Source: Bacteroidota bacterium (GTDB lineage: Bacteria > Bacteroidota > Bacteroidia > Bacteroidales > DYOH01). From it: a DNA stretch of 37,414 nt. The notes beneath the pieces are model-generated. The model worked only from the letters and a program-made list of their open reading frames with translations. It did no database searches and was not told the DNA's origin. The stretch covers positions 1 through 37,414 of the forward strand of contig JAIFMY010000148.1 of the NCBI GenBank assembly GCA_020048155.1. Direction: 5' to 3'. Position 1 is the stretch's first letter. Every line of letters begins with the position of its first letter. The position numbers and the translations under genes are program-made. Of the stretch, positions 19,204-29,366 are shown piece by piece.

Positions 19204-21087
19204 TTAAGATTTAAAATGGTTGTTCCAGTTTTTGGGAGAAATCATGTTTTCAGGTTTCAATATTTCATCCAATTGCTCTTTAGACAAATATCCTTTTTCC
19301 AAAACTACTTCGTACACCCCTCTTTTCGATTCGGTAGCTTCTTTAGCAACCTCTGTAGATGCATCATAGCCTATGATAGGCACTAGTGCTGTGACCAGAC
19401 CAATGCTGTTGAGCACCATGTTCCTGCAATGCTCTTCGTTGGCGGTTATGCCATCAATGCAGCGGTGTTTGAATACATTCATTCCATTTTTCAGCATTTC
19501 TATACTTTCCATAATGCTATGAACTATGATTGGCTCCATAACATTGAGTTCTAGCTGTCCGGCTTCGGCTGCCAGTGTCACCGTAAGGTCGTTCCCTATC
19601 ACTTTATACGCAATCTGATTTACTACTTCCGGAATCACCGGATTTACTTTTCCCGGCATGATGGATGAACCAGGCTGCATTGGGGGCAGATTTATTTCAC
19701 TGAGTCCCGTGCGTGGCCCTGATGATAAAAGGCGCAGGTCGTTGGCTATTTTCGAAAGTTTAACCGACAAGCGTTTTAGCGACGATGAATACATGATAAA
19801 AGCACCGGTGTCTTGGGTAGCTTCTACCAGATTGAAAGCCGTTTTTATATCCAGATTGGTGATATCGCGCAAATGTTTGGTTACACTCTCACGGTAGCCC
19901 GGCAAGGAGTTGATACCTGTACCAATGGCTGTTGCACCCATATTTACCTCAGTAAGTAACGCTGCGTTTTGATTAAGTCTTTGTATTTCTTCCGAAAGTG
20001 TTTCGGCATAAGCATCAAATTCCTGCCCCATTGTCATAGGTACTGCATCTTGCAGCTGAGTACGACCCATCTTCAGTACGTGAGCAAATTCTTGACCTTT
20101 TTTATGAAATGAGTCTATCAGCCTTTTCAGTACTTCTATAAGCATCTCGTTGCTATTTATCATAGCTATTTTTACAGCGGTAGGATATGCGTCGTTGGTC
20201 GATTGGGAGAGGTTAACGTGGTTGTTTGGGTGGCAATACTTATATTCTCCCTTTTTATATCCCATTATCTCCAAGGCAACGTTGGCTATTACTTCATTGG
20301 CGTTCATATTGGTACTGGTACCCGCACCGCCTTGCACCATATCCACTACAAAATATCTGTGGTATCGTCCCTGAATTATTCTCCTGCATGCCTCTTCTAT
20401 GGCATTTGTCACTTCTTTATCCAGAATTCCTAAATCGTGATTGGCGCGTGCTGTAGCCATTTTTACCATGGCAAAAGCATTTACCAGTGCCGGGAAGAAA
20501 TTGAGTTGCACTCCTGTGATATTGAAATTCTCACGGGCTCGCATGGTTTGTACACCATAATAATGCTCATTAGATACTTCACGGTCGCCCAGCAAGTCGT
20601 GTTCCATACGAGTATGGCCGCTTACATATTGTTCCGATATGTTTATCATTCGTGAGTTTGAATGACTAACCCGACCTGTTATGAATTTCGAAATTTTCGA
20701 AACAATTTTCAAAAGCATCTGACTGTGATTGGCAGTCAGGTCTATAAGATGGGTATTTGACAAAGAAAGTATTGTACATTCAGTTTTTGTGCGAGCCGAT
20801 GTGCTATGCGGTGAATTGTCTATAAGCGAACCCTCGCCCAGAAAATCAAATTTTGTAAAATATGCCAACCTTTGCTCTTCGTTGAAGGGCGTTGTTTTAA
20901 AAAGTTCAATCTCACCCTCAACAATCAAATCCAGTTTATTACGTGGATCTTGCTCTTTGAACAACAACTCTTCGGCTTTAATCTTTATCAATTCAAATTT
21001 TTCTGCCAGTAAACCAAGCTCTTTTTCATCCAAGCCATTAAATAACTCTATCTCTTTCAGGAACTGAACCCTGCTTTGCTTTTCCAT
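19204..21087 (-). CDS. aspA: Aspartate ammonia-lyase with N-terminal cyclic-nucleotide-binding-like (Crp-type) domain
   Basis: aa ~1-150: FNGLDEKELGLLAEKFELIKIKAEELLFKEQDPRNKLDLIVEGEIELFKTT...FLGEGSLIDNSPHSTSARTKTECTILSLS (cNMP-type fold). aa ~158-627: RMEHDLLGDREVSNEHYYGVQTMRARENF...GGAGTSTNMNANEVIAN...GSSIMPGKVNPVIPEVVNQ (aspartase). Confidence 0.9.
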   Translation of the reverse strand: MEKQSRVQFLKEIELFNGLDEKELGLLAEKFELIKIKAEELLFKEQDPRNKLDLIVEGEIELFKTTPFNEEQRLAYFTKFDFLGEGSLIDNSPHSTSARTKTECTILSLSNTHLIDLTANHSQMLLKIVSKISKFITGRVSHSNSRMINISEQYVSGHTRMEHDLLGDREVSNEHYYGVQTMRARENFNITGVQLNFFPALVNAFAMVKMATARANHDLGILDKEVTNAIEEACRRIIQGRYHRYFVVDMVQGGAGTSTNMNANEVIANVALEIMGYKKGEYKYCHPNNHVNLSQSTNDAYPTAVKIAMINSNEMLIEVLKRLIDSFHKKGQEFAHVLKMGRTQLQDAVPMTMGQEFDAYAETLSEEIQRLNQNAALLTEVNMGATAIGTGINSLPGYRESVTKHLRDITNLDIKTAFNLVEATQDTGAFIMYSSSLKRLSVKLSKIANDLRLLSSGPRTGLSEINLPPMQPGSSIMPGKVNPVIPEVVNQIAYKVIGNDLTVTLAAEAGQLELNVMEPIIVHSIMESIEMLKNGMNVFKHRCIDGITANEEHCRNMVLNSIGLVTALVPIIGYDASTEVAKEATESKRGVYEVVLEKGYLSKEQLDEILKPENMISPKNWNNHFKS

Positions 21088-21398
21088 AGAAAGTATTTTT
21101 TAAATGCGTTTTAGTTATAAGTCAGATTGTTATCTTACAAATTTTAAAGCATGAAAGGTAATATTTTGTTACAGTATTTCAGGGCAAATCATTGCTTTTT
21201 TTTTGATTATTATCATACTCCAATCGATTGTGCTACCTGATTTTGTTCTCGTTTTATTTTGCTCGTATTGACGACGAATTATATAAAGTGAACGGTAACT
21301 ATTTGATTATATAACTAATATAATATTTAAAATCTTTATTTTGGGTATGTATATATTTATGAATACTTTTACATTTCGGTAACACACATTAAATACCG

Positions 21399-22496
21399 AT
21401 GACAAAAAGACTCAAAATAAAGCTCGTGCTCGAAAACCAAATGGTGTTTTCGGGCTTTTCTTTTGGTGCCCCTGTAAGTGCTGCGGGCGAGGTGGTTTTC
21501 AACACTTCCATGACCGGATATCCCGAAAGTCTGACAGACCCCTCATACACCGGTCAAATTCTTGTAGCTACCTTCCCCCTAGTTGGAAACTATGGTGTGC
21601 CGGGTTTCGACAAACTCGATAACCTGATGAAGAATTACGAATCGGATAAAATTTCCGTTTCCGGCCTCATCATCAGCGATTATTCCGAGGAATTCAGCCA
21701 TTGGAATGCTTACCAGAGCTTGGGTGAATGGATGACCAAAAACGGGATTCCGGGCATATACGGCATAGATACCCGCGAACTCACTAAGATATTACGGGAG
21801 TCGGGCACCATGCTTGGCAAGATTGTAGCCGACGAGGCAGATGTTCCGTTTTTCGACCCCGCTACCGTGAATCTGGTGGCTCAGGTTAGTCCGGAAGCAC
21901 CTGAAATATATGGCAATGGAAAGCACCGAATAGTGTTGGTAGACTGTGGTGTGAAAAACAATATCATTCGTTGTTTGCTCAACCGCGATGCTACTGTGAT
22001 AAGAGTTCCTTGGAACTATGACTATAGCCACGAACAGTTTGACGGCGTTTTTATTTCCAACGGACCGGGAGATCCTAAGCAATGCCTAGCTACCATCGAG
22101 CATCTTTCGCATTCGCTTACTCAGGATAAGCCTGTATTTGGTATCTGCTTGGGTAGCCAGCTCATGGCGCTTGCTACAGGTGCCGATACTTACAAACTGA
22201 AATATGGACACCGAAGCCACAACCAGCCTGTGCAACTGGTAGGTACAGATAAGTGTTATATCACTTCGCAAAACCATGGATATGCCGTAGATGCTGATTC
22301 TCTTACAGAAAACTGGCAGCCGCTGTTTGTGAATGTGAACGATGGTACCATTGAAGGCATACGCCACAAGAGTAAACCGTATTTTTCTACTCAGTTTCAC
22401 CCGGAAGCGTCCGGAGGGCCAACCGATACCGAATTTTTATTCGATGTTTTTTTAGATATGGTAAAAGGGGATTACAACAGACTAAATACACTGTAA
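21399..22496 (+). CDS. carA: Carbamoyl-phosphate synthase small subunit
   Basis: GEVVFNTSMTGYPESLTDPSYTGQILVATFPLVGNYGV, FISNGPGDPKQC, FGICLGSQLMALATGADTYKLKYGHRSHNQPV, STQFHPEASGGPTDT. Confidence 0.97.
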   Translation: MTKRLKIKLVLENQMVFSGFSFGAPVSAAGEVVFNTSMTGYPESLTDPSYTGQILVATFPLVGNYGVPGFDKLDNLMKNYESDKISVSGLIISDYSEEFSHWNAYQSLGEWMTKNGIPGIYGIDTRELTKILRESGTMLGKIVADEADVPFFDPATVNLVAQVSPEAPEIYGNGKHRIVLVDCGVKNNIIRCLLNRDATVIRVPWNYDYSHEQFDGVFISNGPGDPKQCLATIEHLSHSLTQDKPVFGICLGSQLMALATGADTYKLKYGHRSHNQPVQLVGTDKCYITSQNHGYAVDADSLTENWQPLFVNVNDGTIEGIRHKSKPYFSTQFHPEASGGPTDTEFLFDVFLDMVKGDYNRLNTL

Positions 22497-25400
22497 ATGG
22501 AAACTATAATTCAGAACAATATAAAAAAGATAATTCTACTGGGTAGTGGTGCACTTAAAATTGGTGAAGCGGGTGAGTTCGATTATAGCGGCTCACAAGC
22601 ACTGAAAGCCATGAAGGAAGAAGGCATTCGTACCGTGCTTATAAACCCGAATATTGCCACCGTGCAAACTTCAGAGAATGTAGCCGATGAGATATATTTT
22701 CTTCCGGTTACACCTTATTTTGTGGAAAAGGTGATTGAGAAAGAAAGACCAGATGGTATACTGCTGGCTTTTGGTGGCCAAACTGCCCTCAATTGCGGTG
22801 TACAGCTTTACAAATCGGGTGTTCTCGAAAAATACGGTGTGAAAGTGTTGGGTACTCCGGTGCAATCTATCATAGATACCGAAGACCGCGAAATATTTGT
22901 AGAAAAGCTAGACCAAATAGATGTTAAGACTGCCCGCAGCATGGCTACCGGTACTTTGGAGAAAGCCATAGAAGCAGCCGAGAAAATTGGCTATCCGGTA
23001 ATTTTGCGCGCTGCCTACGCACTAGGTGGTATGGGAAGCGGTTTTGCTACCAATGCCGATGAACTTAAAAAGTTGGCAGTTAACGCTTTTTCGTATTCCC
23101 CACAGGTTTTGGTGGAAGAATCGCTGAAGGGTTGGAAAGAAATAGAATATGAAGTGGTACGCGATAGGTTCGACAATTGTATTACGGTGTGTAATATGGA
23201 AAATTTCGACCCATTGGGCATACATACCGGTGAAAGCATTGTGATAGCGCCTTCGCAAACCCTTACAAACCATGAGTTTCATATGCTGCGTGAGCTTTCT
23301 ATACGCATAGTGCGGCACATAGGTATTGTGGGTGAGTGCAATGTGCAGTACGCACTCGACCCAAACTCAAACGACTACCGTGTGATAGAAGTAAATGCGC
23401 GTCTGTCTCGCTCTAGTGCTCTGGCGTCTAAAGCTACGGGTTATCCATTGGCATTTGTGGCTGCAAAGCTTGGTTTGGGCTATGGCTTGCATCAGTTGCG
23501 CAATGCCATTACACGCACTACCTCAGCTTTTTTCGAGCCTGCGCTCGATTATGTTGTGTGCAAAATACCGCGTTGGGATTTGAATAAGTTTGAGGGCGTA
23601 GAAAATCATATTGGCTCAAGCATGAAAAGTGTGGGCGAAGTAATGGCCATAGGTACTACCTTCGAAGAAGCTATTCAAAAAGGTTTGCGCATGATAGGGC
23701 AGGGCAGGCATGGATTTGTGGGAAATCACGATATCAATTTCGATTCGCTCGACAATGAACTGCAAAACCCGACCGACTCTCGCATTTTTGCTATCGAAAT
23801 TGCATTTAACAAGGGGTATACCATCGACCAGATACATCAGCTGACACGCATTGATAAATGGTTTCTGGTAAAACTCAAAACCATATTCGACCTGTCGCTG
23901 CAACTAACTGCCCTCAATTCATTGGAGGATATTAATGTGGAAATGATGCAGGAAATAAAGAAAAGAGGATTTTCTGATTTTCAGATTGCCCGTTTCGTGA
24001 TGAAACCCGCCGATGGAAAAATGCACGAAGCCATGCTGGAGGCGCGTAATTACAGGAAAAAACTTTCGGTGTTACCTGCAGTAAAACAAATAGACACGTT
24101 GGCTGCTGAATATCCTGCATATACCAATTACTTATACCTTACTTATTCCGGAAAAACACACGATATAGTACCGGAGTTCGACGATAAATCGGTGATTGTG
24201 CTTGGCTCGGGTGCATATCGCATTGGCAGCAGTGTAGAGTTCGACTGGAGTGCAGTGAATGCACTGAAAACTGCCCGCGAAAATGGTTTTCGCCCCATCA
24301 TGATCAATTACAATCCAGAAACGGTGAGTACCGACTATGATGTATGCGATAAACTGTTCTTCGATGAATTGTCGTTTGAGCGGGTGCTTGATATCATAGA
24401 GTTTGAAAAACCCTATGGCATCATACTTAGCGTGGGTGGCCAAATACCCAACAACCTTGCCATGCGTTTGTCGGGGCAGGATGTGCGCATCTTGGGCACT
24501 TCGCCACAGTCGATTGACAGGGCTGAGAATCGCCACAAGTTTTCCATGGCTATGGATGTGCTGGGTATCGACCAGCCCGTTTGGCGCGAACTCACTAATT
24601 TGGATGATATTCTGAAATTCTCCAACGAAATTGGTTTTCCATTACTCATAAGACCATCGTATGTACTTAGCGGCGCTGCCATGAACGTGGTGAGCAACCG
24701 CGAGGAACTTGAGCATTATCTTGTACTTGCTGCCAAAGTTTCGAAAGAGTTTCCGGTAGTAGTGACCGAATTTATAGAGCAAGCCAAAGAAATAGAGATA
24801 GATGCTGTGGCCGATGCCGGTGAGCTGGTGGCTTACGCCATTTCTGAGCACGTAGAGTTTGCCGGGGTACATAGTGGCGATGCGACTTTGGTTTTTCCCC
24901 CGCAAAAATTATATTTTGAAACCGTAAGACGTATTAAAAAAATAACGCGAAGCATAGCGAAAGAGCTCAATATTTCAGGGCCTTTCAATATTCAGTTTCT
25001 TGCAAAGGATAATGCCATAAAGGTGATTGAATGCAACCTGAGGGCGTCGCGTAGCTTCCCGTTTGTATCCAAAGTGCTTAAAACAAATCTCATAGACTTG
25101 GCAACCCGCATCATGCTTGGTTTGCATTACGAGAAACCTTCCAAATCCATCTTCGACCTGGATTATATTGGCGTGAAAGCTTCGCAATTCTCTTTTGCCC
25201 GCCTTTCAAAAGCAGATCCGGTATTAGGAGTTGAAATGGCTTCTACCGGTGAAGTAGGGTGTATTGGCGACGATTATTACGATGCAATACTCAAAGCCAT
25301 GCTGTCCGTAGGGTACAAAATTCCGCGCAAGAGTGTGCTTGTTTCTTCCGGCCCCATGCGCGATAAGGTTGAACTTATAAATAGTTGCAGAATGATGGTA

Positions 25401-25730
25401 GCCAAAGGCATAGAGCTTTTTGCAACGCGCGGCACACATGAGTTTATGAAGGCAAATGGCATAGATTCTATCATGCTGCACTGGCCGGACGAAAAACTAA
25501 GCCCCAATGTGCTCGATTTTATCCGCAACAAGCAGTTCGATTTGGTTATCAATATCCCTAAAAACCTTTCGCAGGGCGAATTGGCTAACGACTATATCAT
25601 TCGTCGCAGTGCAATAGATTTCAACATTCCGCTCATTACCAATGCCCGCTTGGCCAGTGCGTTTATTTATGCTTTCAATAAATACGATTATGATACACTG
25701 AGCATTAAGAGCTGGCAGGCTTATAGTTAG
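22497..25730 (+). CDS. carB: Carbamoyl-phosphate synthase large subunit
   Basis: 1077 aa; KKIILLGSGALKIGEAGEFDYSGSQALKAMKEEGI, duplicated ATP-grasp halves, C-terminal MGS-like domain. ATG directly follows the carA TAA. Confidence 0.97.
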   Translation: METIIQNNIKKIILLGSGALKIGEAGEFDYSGSQALKAMKEEGIRTVLINPNIATVQTSENVADEIYFLPVTPYFVEKVIEKERPDGILLAFGGQTALNCGVQLYKSGVLEKYGVKVLGTPVQSIIDTEDREIFVEKLDQIDVKTARSMATGTLEKAIEAAEKIGYPVILRAAYALGGMGSGFATNADELKKLAVNAFSYSPQVLVEESLKGWKEIEYEVVRDRFDNCITVCNMENFDPLGIHTGESIVIAPSQTLTNHEFHMLRELSIRIVRHIGIVGECNVQYALDPNSNDYRVIEVNARLSRSSALASKATGYPLAFVAAKLGLGYGLHQLRNAITRTTSAFFEPALDYVVCKIPRWDLNKFEGVENHIGSSMKSVGEVMAIGTTFEEAIQKGLRMIGQGRHGFVGNHDINFDSLDNELQNPTDSRIFAIEIAFNKGYTIDQIHQLTRIDKWFLVKLKTIFDLSLQLTALNSLEDINVEMMQEIKKRGFSDFQIARFVMKPADGKMHEAMLEARNYRKKLSVLPAVKQIDTLAAEYPAYTNYLYLTYSGKTHDIVPEFDDKSVIVLGSGAYRIGSSVEFDWSAVNALKTARENGFRPIMINYNPETVSTDYDVCDKLFFDELSFERVLDIIEFEKPYGIILSVGGQIPNNLAMRLSGQDVRILGTSPQSIDRAENRHKFSMAMDVLGIDQPVWRELTNLDDILKFSNEIGFPLLIRPSYVLSGAAMNVVSNREELEHYLVLAAKVSKEFPVVVTEFIEQAKEIEIDAVADAGELVAYAISEHVEFAGVHSGDATLVFPPQKLYFETVRRIKKITRSIAKELNISGPFNIQFLAKDNAIKVIECNLRASRSFPFVSKVLKTNLIDLATRIMLGLHYEKPSKSIFDLDYIGVKASQFSFARLSKADPVLGVEMASTGEVGCIGDDYYDAILKAMLSVGYKIPRKSVLVSSGPMRDKVELINSCRMMVAKGIELFATRGTHEFMKANGIDSIMLHWPDEKLSPNVLDFIRNKQFDLVINIPKNLSQGELANDYIIRRSAIDFNIPLITNARLASAFIYAFNKYDYDTLSIKSWQAYS

Positions 25731-25777
25731 TATGATTACGATTTTTTTATAATAAAAATATGTAATTGATTTTGTTT

Positions 25778-25840
25778 TCATGAATGCACGAATGGCAATT
25801 GTTTTTCATAAATAAAACGCCATTTCGTGCATTCATTTTT
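25778..25840 (+). terminator. Long hairpin with T-run downstream of carB
   Basis: ATGAATGCACGAA-TGGC / GCCATTTCGTGCATTCAT followed by TTTT. Confidence 0.6.
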
Positions 25841-25940
25841 ATCCGGGAATGTTAAAGTTTCATGAAAATGCAATTACTTATATATTGGTGTGGAAGTTTC
25901 TGCGTTATACTATTAATTTTGTAGTGTGAAATATAAGTAT

Positions 25941-26474
25941 ATGCTCGATTTGATCAAGCGAATATCTGTAGTGTTTATGGCGGCGCTCATACTGTTGTTC
26001 AGTCTGGGTATGCGCATGCACACGCATATTTGTTCGAGCACTCAGTTTTCTGATGTATCGTTGCTTATTTCAGTAGAAGGATTGGGCATGGAAGATGCCT
26101 GCCCGAGTTGCACCAATGAGGATGAAACTGATTTGGCAACTTGCACTATTCCCGAGGAGGAAGAAATGGATTGTTGCAAGAAGATTGCTTCTGACCTTAC
26201 TGTCCCTGTAGTGCCCCACTTTCCATCCATTAAAGTCAATTCAGAAGATTGTTGTTCTGATTCATATGCAAGTTTCGAACTCGAAAACCTAATACGCAGC
26301 AATCAAATTCTTGTCAAATATGCCAACTTCGAATTACTGGAAGTTGTTCTGGCGTTCACATCAAATCAGTTGGCTCAGGTGCAATTTGAAAAGAAAATTG
26401 TACAATACTCGGGACCTCCCAATACTTATTCACGATCGTCATTATACCTCAATCATTGCGTACTTCTTATTTGA
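25941..26474 (+). CDS. HYC_CC_PP-like small Cys-rich protein preceding a TonB receptor (possible alternative GTG start at 25926)
   Basis: N-terminal hydrophobic segment, THICSS, DCCKK, DCCSD, GPPNTYSRSSLYLNHC; immediately upstream of a TonB-dependent receptor. Confidence 0.55.
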   Translation: MLDLIKRISVVFMAALILLFSLGMRMHTHICSSTQFSDVSLLISVEGLGMEDACPSCTNEDETDLATCTIPEEEEMDCCKKIASDLTVPVVPHFPSIKVNSEDCCSDSYASFELENLIRSNQILVKYANFELLEVVLAFTSNQLAQVQFEKKIVQYSGPPNTYSRSSLYLNHCVLLI

Positions 26475-26538
26475 TATAAAATATTTTTCTCAAGTAGATT
26501 AAATATTTTATTATCAAACTTTTAATTATTAAAGAAGT

Positions 26539-28755
26539 ATGAAAAACCTTATCGTATTTTCATTTTTATTCTTTATCGTTTCATTTGGTACACAAGCGCA
26601 AGTTGTGAGTGGATACGTATTTGAAACTGAAGAAAACACAGGCAAACTGTTGCCTTTGCCCGGAGCCAATGTGGTTTTGCTCGGGCTCAAAACAGGCACT
26701 ATTACCGATATAAACGGGAAATTTCAGTTGCAGGTAAGCGATAAAAACAGCAGAATTGTAGTTACTTACATTGGTTTCAAATCTGATACTCTATTGGTAC
26801 AGAGTGCTGATTTATCGAAAATAATACTTACAAAAGGTTCTGAGCTGAACGAAGTTTCAGTTACAGCAGGCCGCGGCGGCTCATATGTGCAAAGCATGAA
26901 TCCCGTGCTCACTACTGTGATTTCAAAAGATGAACTCGAAAAACTGCCATGCTGTAACCTGGCAGAAAGTTTTGAAAACAATGCCAGCGTGGATGTAAAT
27001 TACTCCGATGCCGTATCGGGTGCCCGCCAGATACAGATGCTTGGCCTTGCCGGCGTATATAGCCAGTTGCTTGCCGAAAATATGCCTTTTGCACGTGGAG
27101 TAGGCAGTGCTTATGGCCTGAGTTACATACCCGGTTCTTGGATGGAGTCTATACAGGTTTCAAAAGGAATTTCTACGGTTGTGAATGGCTATGAATCTAT
27201 TACTGGGCAAATAAATGTAGAATATTTGAAACCACATAAAGCAGATTTGCTTAACGTGAATCTGTTTACCAGTACCGAAGGCCGCGTTGAGGCCAACGTT
27301 ACGAGTGCATACAAGCTAAACGATGACTGGAGTACCATGCTGCTTGCTCATGGTTCTACCATGTTTATGGCTGAAGATAAAAACAAAGATAGTTTTGCAG
27401 ATATGCCTGTTTATAAGCAAATAAATGTGATGAACAGGTGGTATTACACCGGAAAGTATAGCGAAGTGCAATTGGGCGCGCGTTTCATTGCCGATGGTCG
27501 TGTTGGTGGTCAGGCCATTTTGCATGGAGAGAACGAACCTGCCAATACGCACCCATTGTATGAAACCGAAATTGACGTGAACCGCTTTGAAGCGTTTGCT
27601 AAACTCGGCTATCGCATGCCAAATTATGAAAAAATGGGATTAGGTTCGCAATACTCTTTTGTTCGCCACCAGCAAGATATGGTTTTTGGACACAGATACT
27701 ACAAGGCTACCCAAAACAGTGTGTATACCAATTTTATGCTGAATACTATGCTGGTGAATACACGTCACGACCTCACTGCCGGTGTGAGTTTTATATACGA
27801 CGACCTGAATCAGCAGTTCAACGATTCTGTGTCGGCATATGCTGAATATGTTCCCGGTGCATTTGTGCAGTATACATATAATATTGCCGAACTGATAAAT
27901 GTAATAGTAGGCGGAAGGATTGATTTAAATAGCAAATACGGTGTTTTTTATACACCACGTATTCATGCAAAATACCATATAACTCCTACTACTGTACTCA
28001 GGATTTCGGGTGGGAAAGGATATCGCATGCCATACACCATACCCGAAAACTTAGCGACTCTGGCAAGCTCACGTACTGTATATTTCGAAGATGAAATAAA
28101 ACCTGAAGAAGCGTGGAATTATGGAGTTAGCATCAATCAGACCTTTGAGTTTAGTGAAAACCGCAATGTGCGGGTAGGAGTTGATTTTTATCGCACCAAT
28201 TTTGAAAACCAAATGGTTGTAAATCTGGACCGCACTGCCAGAGCCATTTATTTTGGCAATTTGCATGGTGAATCATACAGCAATAGCTTCCAGACCGATT
28301 TGACAGTAATCCCTCACAAAAGTTTTGAAATAAATGGTTCGCTTCGCTGGAACGATGTGAAAGTAACCATAGATGACAAACTGGTGGACAAGCCTTTTTC
28401 ACCCAGATTTAAAGCACTGCTTGCCTTCTCTTATAAATCCCGTTTCGATAAATGGCAGTTCGATGTAACCAATCAGTATTACGGGGAAAGCCGTGTACCA
28501 AGTACTCAAGAAAATCCGCTTGAATACCAGAGAAATACTGTTTCTGATCCTTATTATATTCTCCATTTTCAGGTTACCCGTAGGTTCAAAATGTTTGAAG
28601 TGTATACAGGGGTTGAAAATGCTACCGATTACACTCAGCCCAATCCTATAATAGCTGCTGATGAGCCTTTTGGTGAATATTTCGATAGTTCACAAATTTG
28701 GGGTCCTATGAGTGGCAGGGTCTTTTATGCAGGTTTTCGTTTCAAAATAAAATAA
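26539..28755 (+). CDS. TonB-dependent receptor with CarboxypepD_reg-like N-terminal domain
   Basis: Signal peptide; VVSGYVFETEENTGKLLPLPGANVVLLGLKTGTITDINGKFQLQV; plug (PVLTTVISKDELEKLPCCNLAESFENNASVDV...); C-terminal barrel strand GRVFYAGFRFKIK. Confidence 0.9.
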   Translation: MKNLIVFSFLFFIVSFGTQAQVVSGYVFETEENTGKLLPLPGANVVLLGLKTGTITDINGKFQLQVSDKNSRIVVTYIGFKSDTLLVQSADLSKIILTKGSELNEVSVTAGRGGSYVQSMNPVLTTVISKDELEKLPCCNLAESFENNASVDVNYSDAVSGARQIQMLGLAGVYSQLLAENMPFARGVGSAYGLSYIPGSWMESIQVSKGISTVVNGYESITGQINVEYLKPHKADLLNVNLFTSTEGRVEANVTSAYKLNDDWSTMLLAHGSTMFMAEDKNKDSFADMPVYKQINVMNRWYYTGKYSEVQLGARFIADGRVGGQAILHGENEPANTHPLYETEIDVNRFEAFAKLGYRMPNYEKMGLGSQYSFVRHQQDMVFGHRYYKATQNSVYTNFMLNTMLVNTRHDLTAGVSFIYDDLNQQFNDSVSAYAEYVPGAFVQYTYNIAELINVIVGGRIDLNSKYGVFYTPRIHAKYHITPTTVLRISGGKGYRMPYTIPENLATLASSRTVYFEDEIKPEEAWNYGVSINQTFEFSENRNVRVGVDFYRTNFENQMVVNLDRTARAIYFGNLHGESYSNSFQTDLTVIPHKSFEINGSLRWNDVKVTIDDKLVDKPFSPRFKALLAFSYKSRFDKWQFDVTNQYYGESRVPSTQENPLEYQRNTVSDPYYILHFQVTRRFKMFEVYTGVENATDYTQPNPIIAADEPFGEYFDSSQIWGPMSGRVFYAGFRFKIK

Positions 28756-28790
28756 ATCAATCACAATCATTTTTTTTAAACATTACACAT

Positions 28791-29165
28791 ATGAAAAACA
28801 AGATTATTCTGTTCATGATGCTGCTTTTTGCAGGAAGTATTTTAACCAACAATGTTGCAGTGGCTCAAAAGGGCAAAAAATATGCTGAAATAAAGATTCA
28901 AACCTCTGCACAGTGCGGTATGTGCAAAGATGCCATTGAAAAAGGACTCGCTTACGAAAAAGGTGTAAAATCTTCGGATCTCAATCTGGATGACAAAGTT
29001 GTAACGGTGGTGTACAATACCAAAAAAACAGATGCCGATAAAATACGCAAAGCTATAAACATGATTGGTTACGATGCCGACAATACTGCAGCCGATGCAA
29101 AAGCTTACGAAAATCTGCCGGGCTGTTGCAAAAAAGGTGGACACGATGGCAATAGTCAGGATTAA
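28791..29165 (+). CDS. Secreted heavy-metal-associated (HMA) domain protein
   Basis: Signal peptide; YAEIKIQTSAQCGMCKDAIEKGLAYEKGVKSSDLNLDDKVVTVVYNTKKTDADKIRKAINMIGYDAD; Cys/His tail GCCKKGGHDG. Confidence 0.82.
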   Translation: MKNKIILFMMLLFAGSILTNNVAVAQKGKKYAEIKIQTSAQCGMCKDAIEKGLAYEKGVKSSDLNLDDKVVTVVYNTKKTDADKIRKAINMIGYDADNTAADAKAYENLPGCCKKGGHDGNSQD

Positions 29166-29195
29166 TTGACGAAATTGCCTTTGGATTTTGCTTTA

Positions 29196-29229
29196 TATCA
29201 CTCCCGGCCATTCAGGGGAGGGAGTGATA
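29196..29229. repeat. Inverted repeat downstream of HMA gene (possible terminator/structured 3' end)
   Basis: TATCACTCCC (29196-29205) / GGGAGTGATA (29220-29229). Confidence 0.45.
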
Positions 29230-29238
29230 CAATGGTGC

Positions 29239-29279
29239 TTCACAAAAAAATAACATGACAAGAATCATTTTTTTGTGAA
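29239..29279. repeat. Perfect 13-bp inverted repeat upstream of hypB
   Basis: TTCACAAAAAAAT (29239-29251) / ATTTTTTTGTGAA (29267-29279). Confidence 0.7.
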
Positions 29280-29286
29280 TTTGAAT

Positions 29287-29294
29287 TATATTTG
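29287..29294 (+). promoter_or_regulatory. Candidate Bacteroidota -7 element for hypB
   Basis: TATATTTG, matching TAnnTTTG, 73 nt before the 29367 ATG; no good -33 TTTG at the expected spacing. Confidence 0.4.
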
Positions 29295-29366
29295 CAACAT
29301 TCTCGCTAAAAATCCGGGCATTCAATTAAATACAATATATCATTAATCTCCAAATACTTAATTACA

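Noticed and set aside
22671-25781. Many minus-strand ORFs inside carA/carB
   Set aside because: Shadow ORFs driven by codon composition; carB is continuous and clearly coding.
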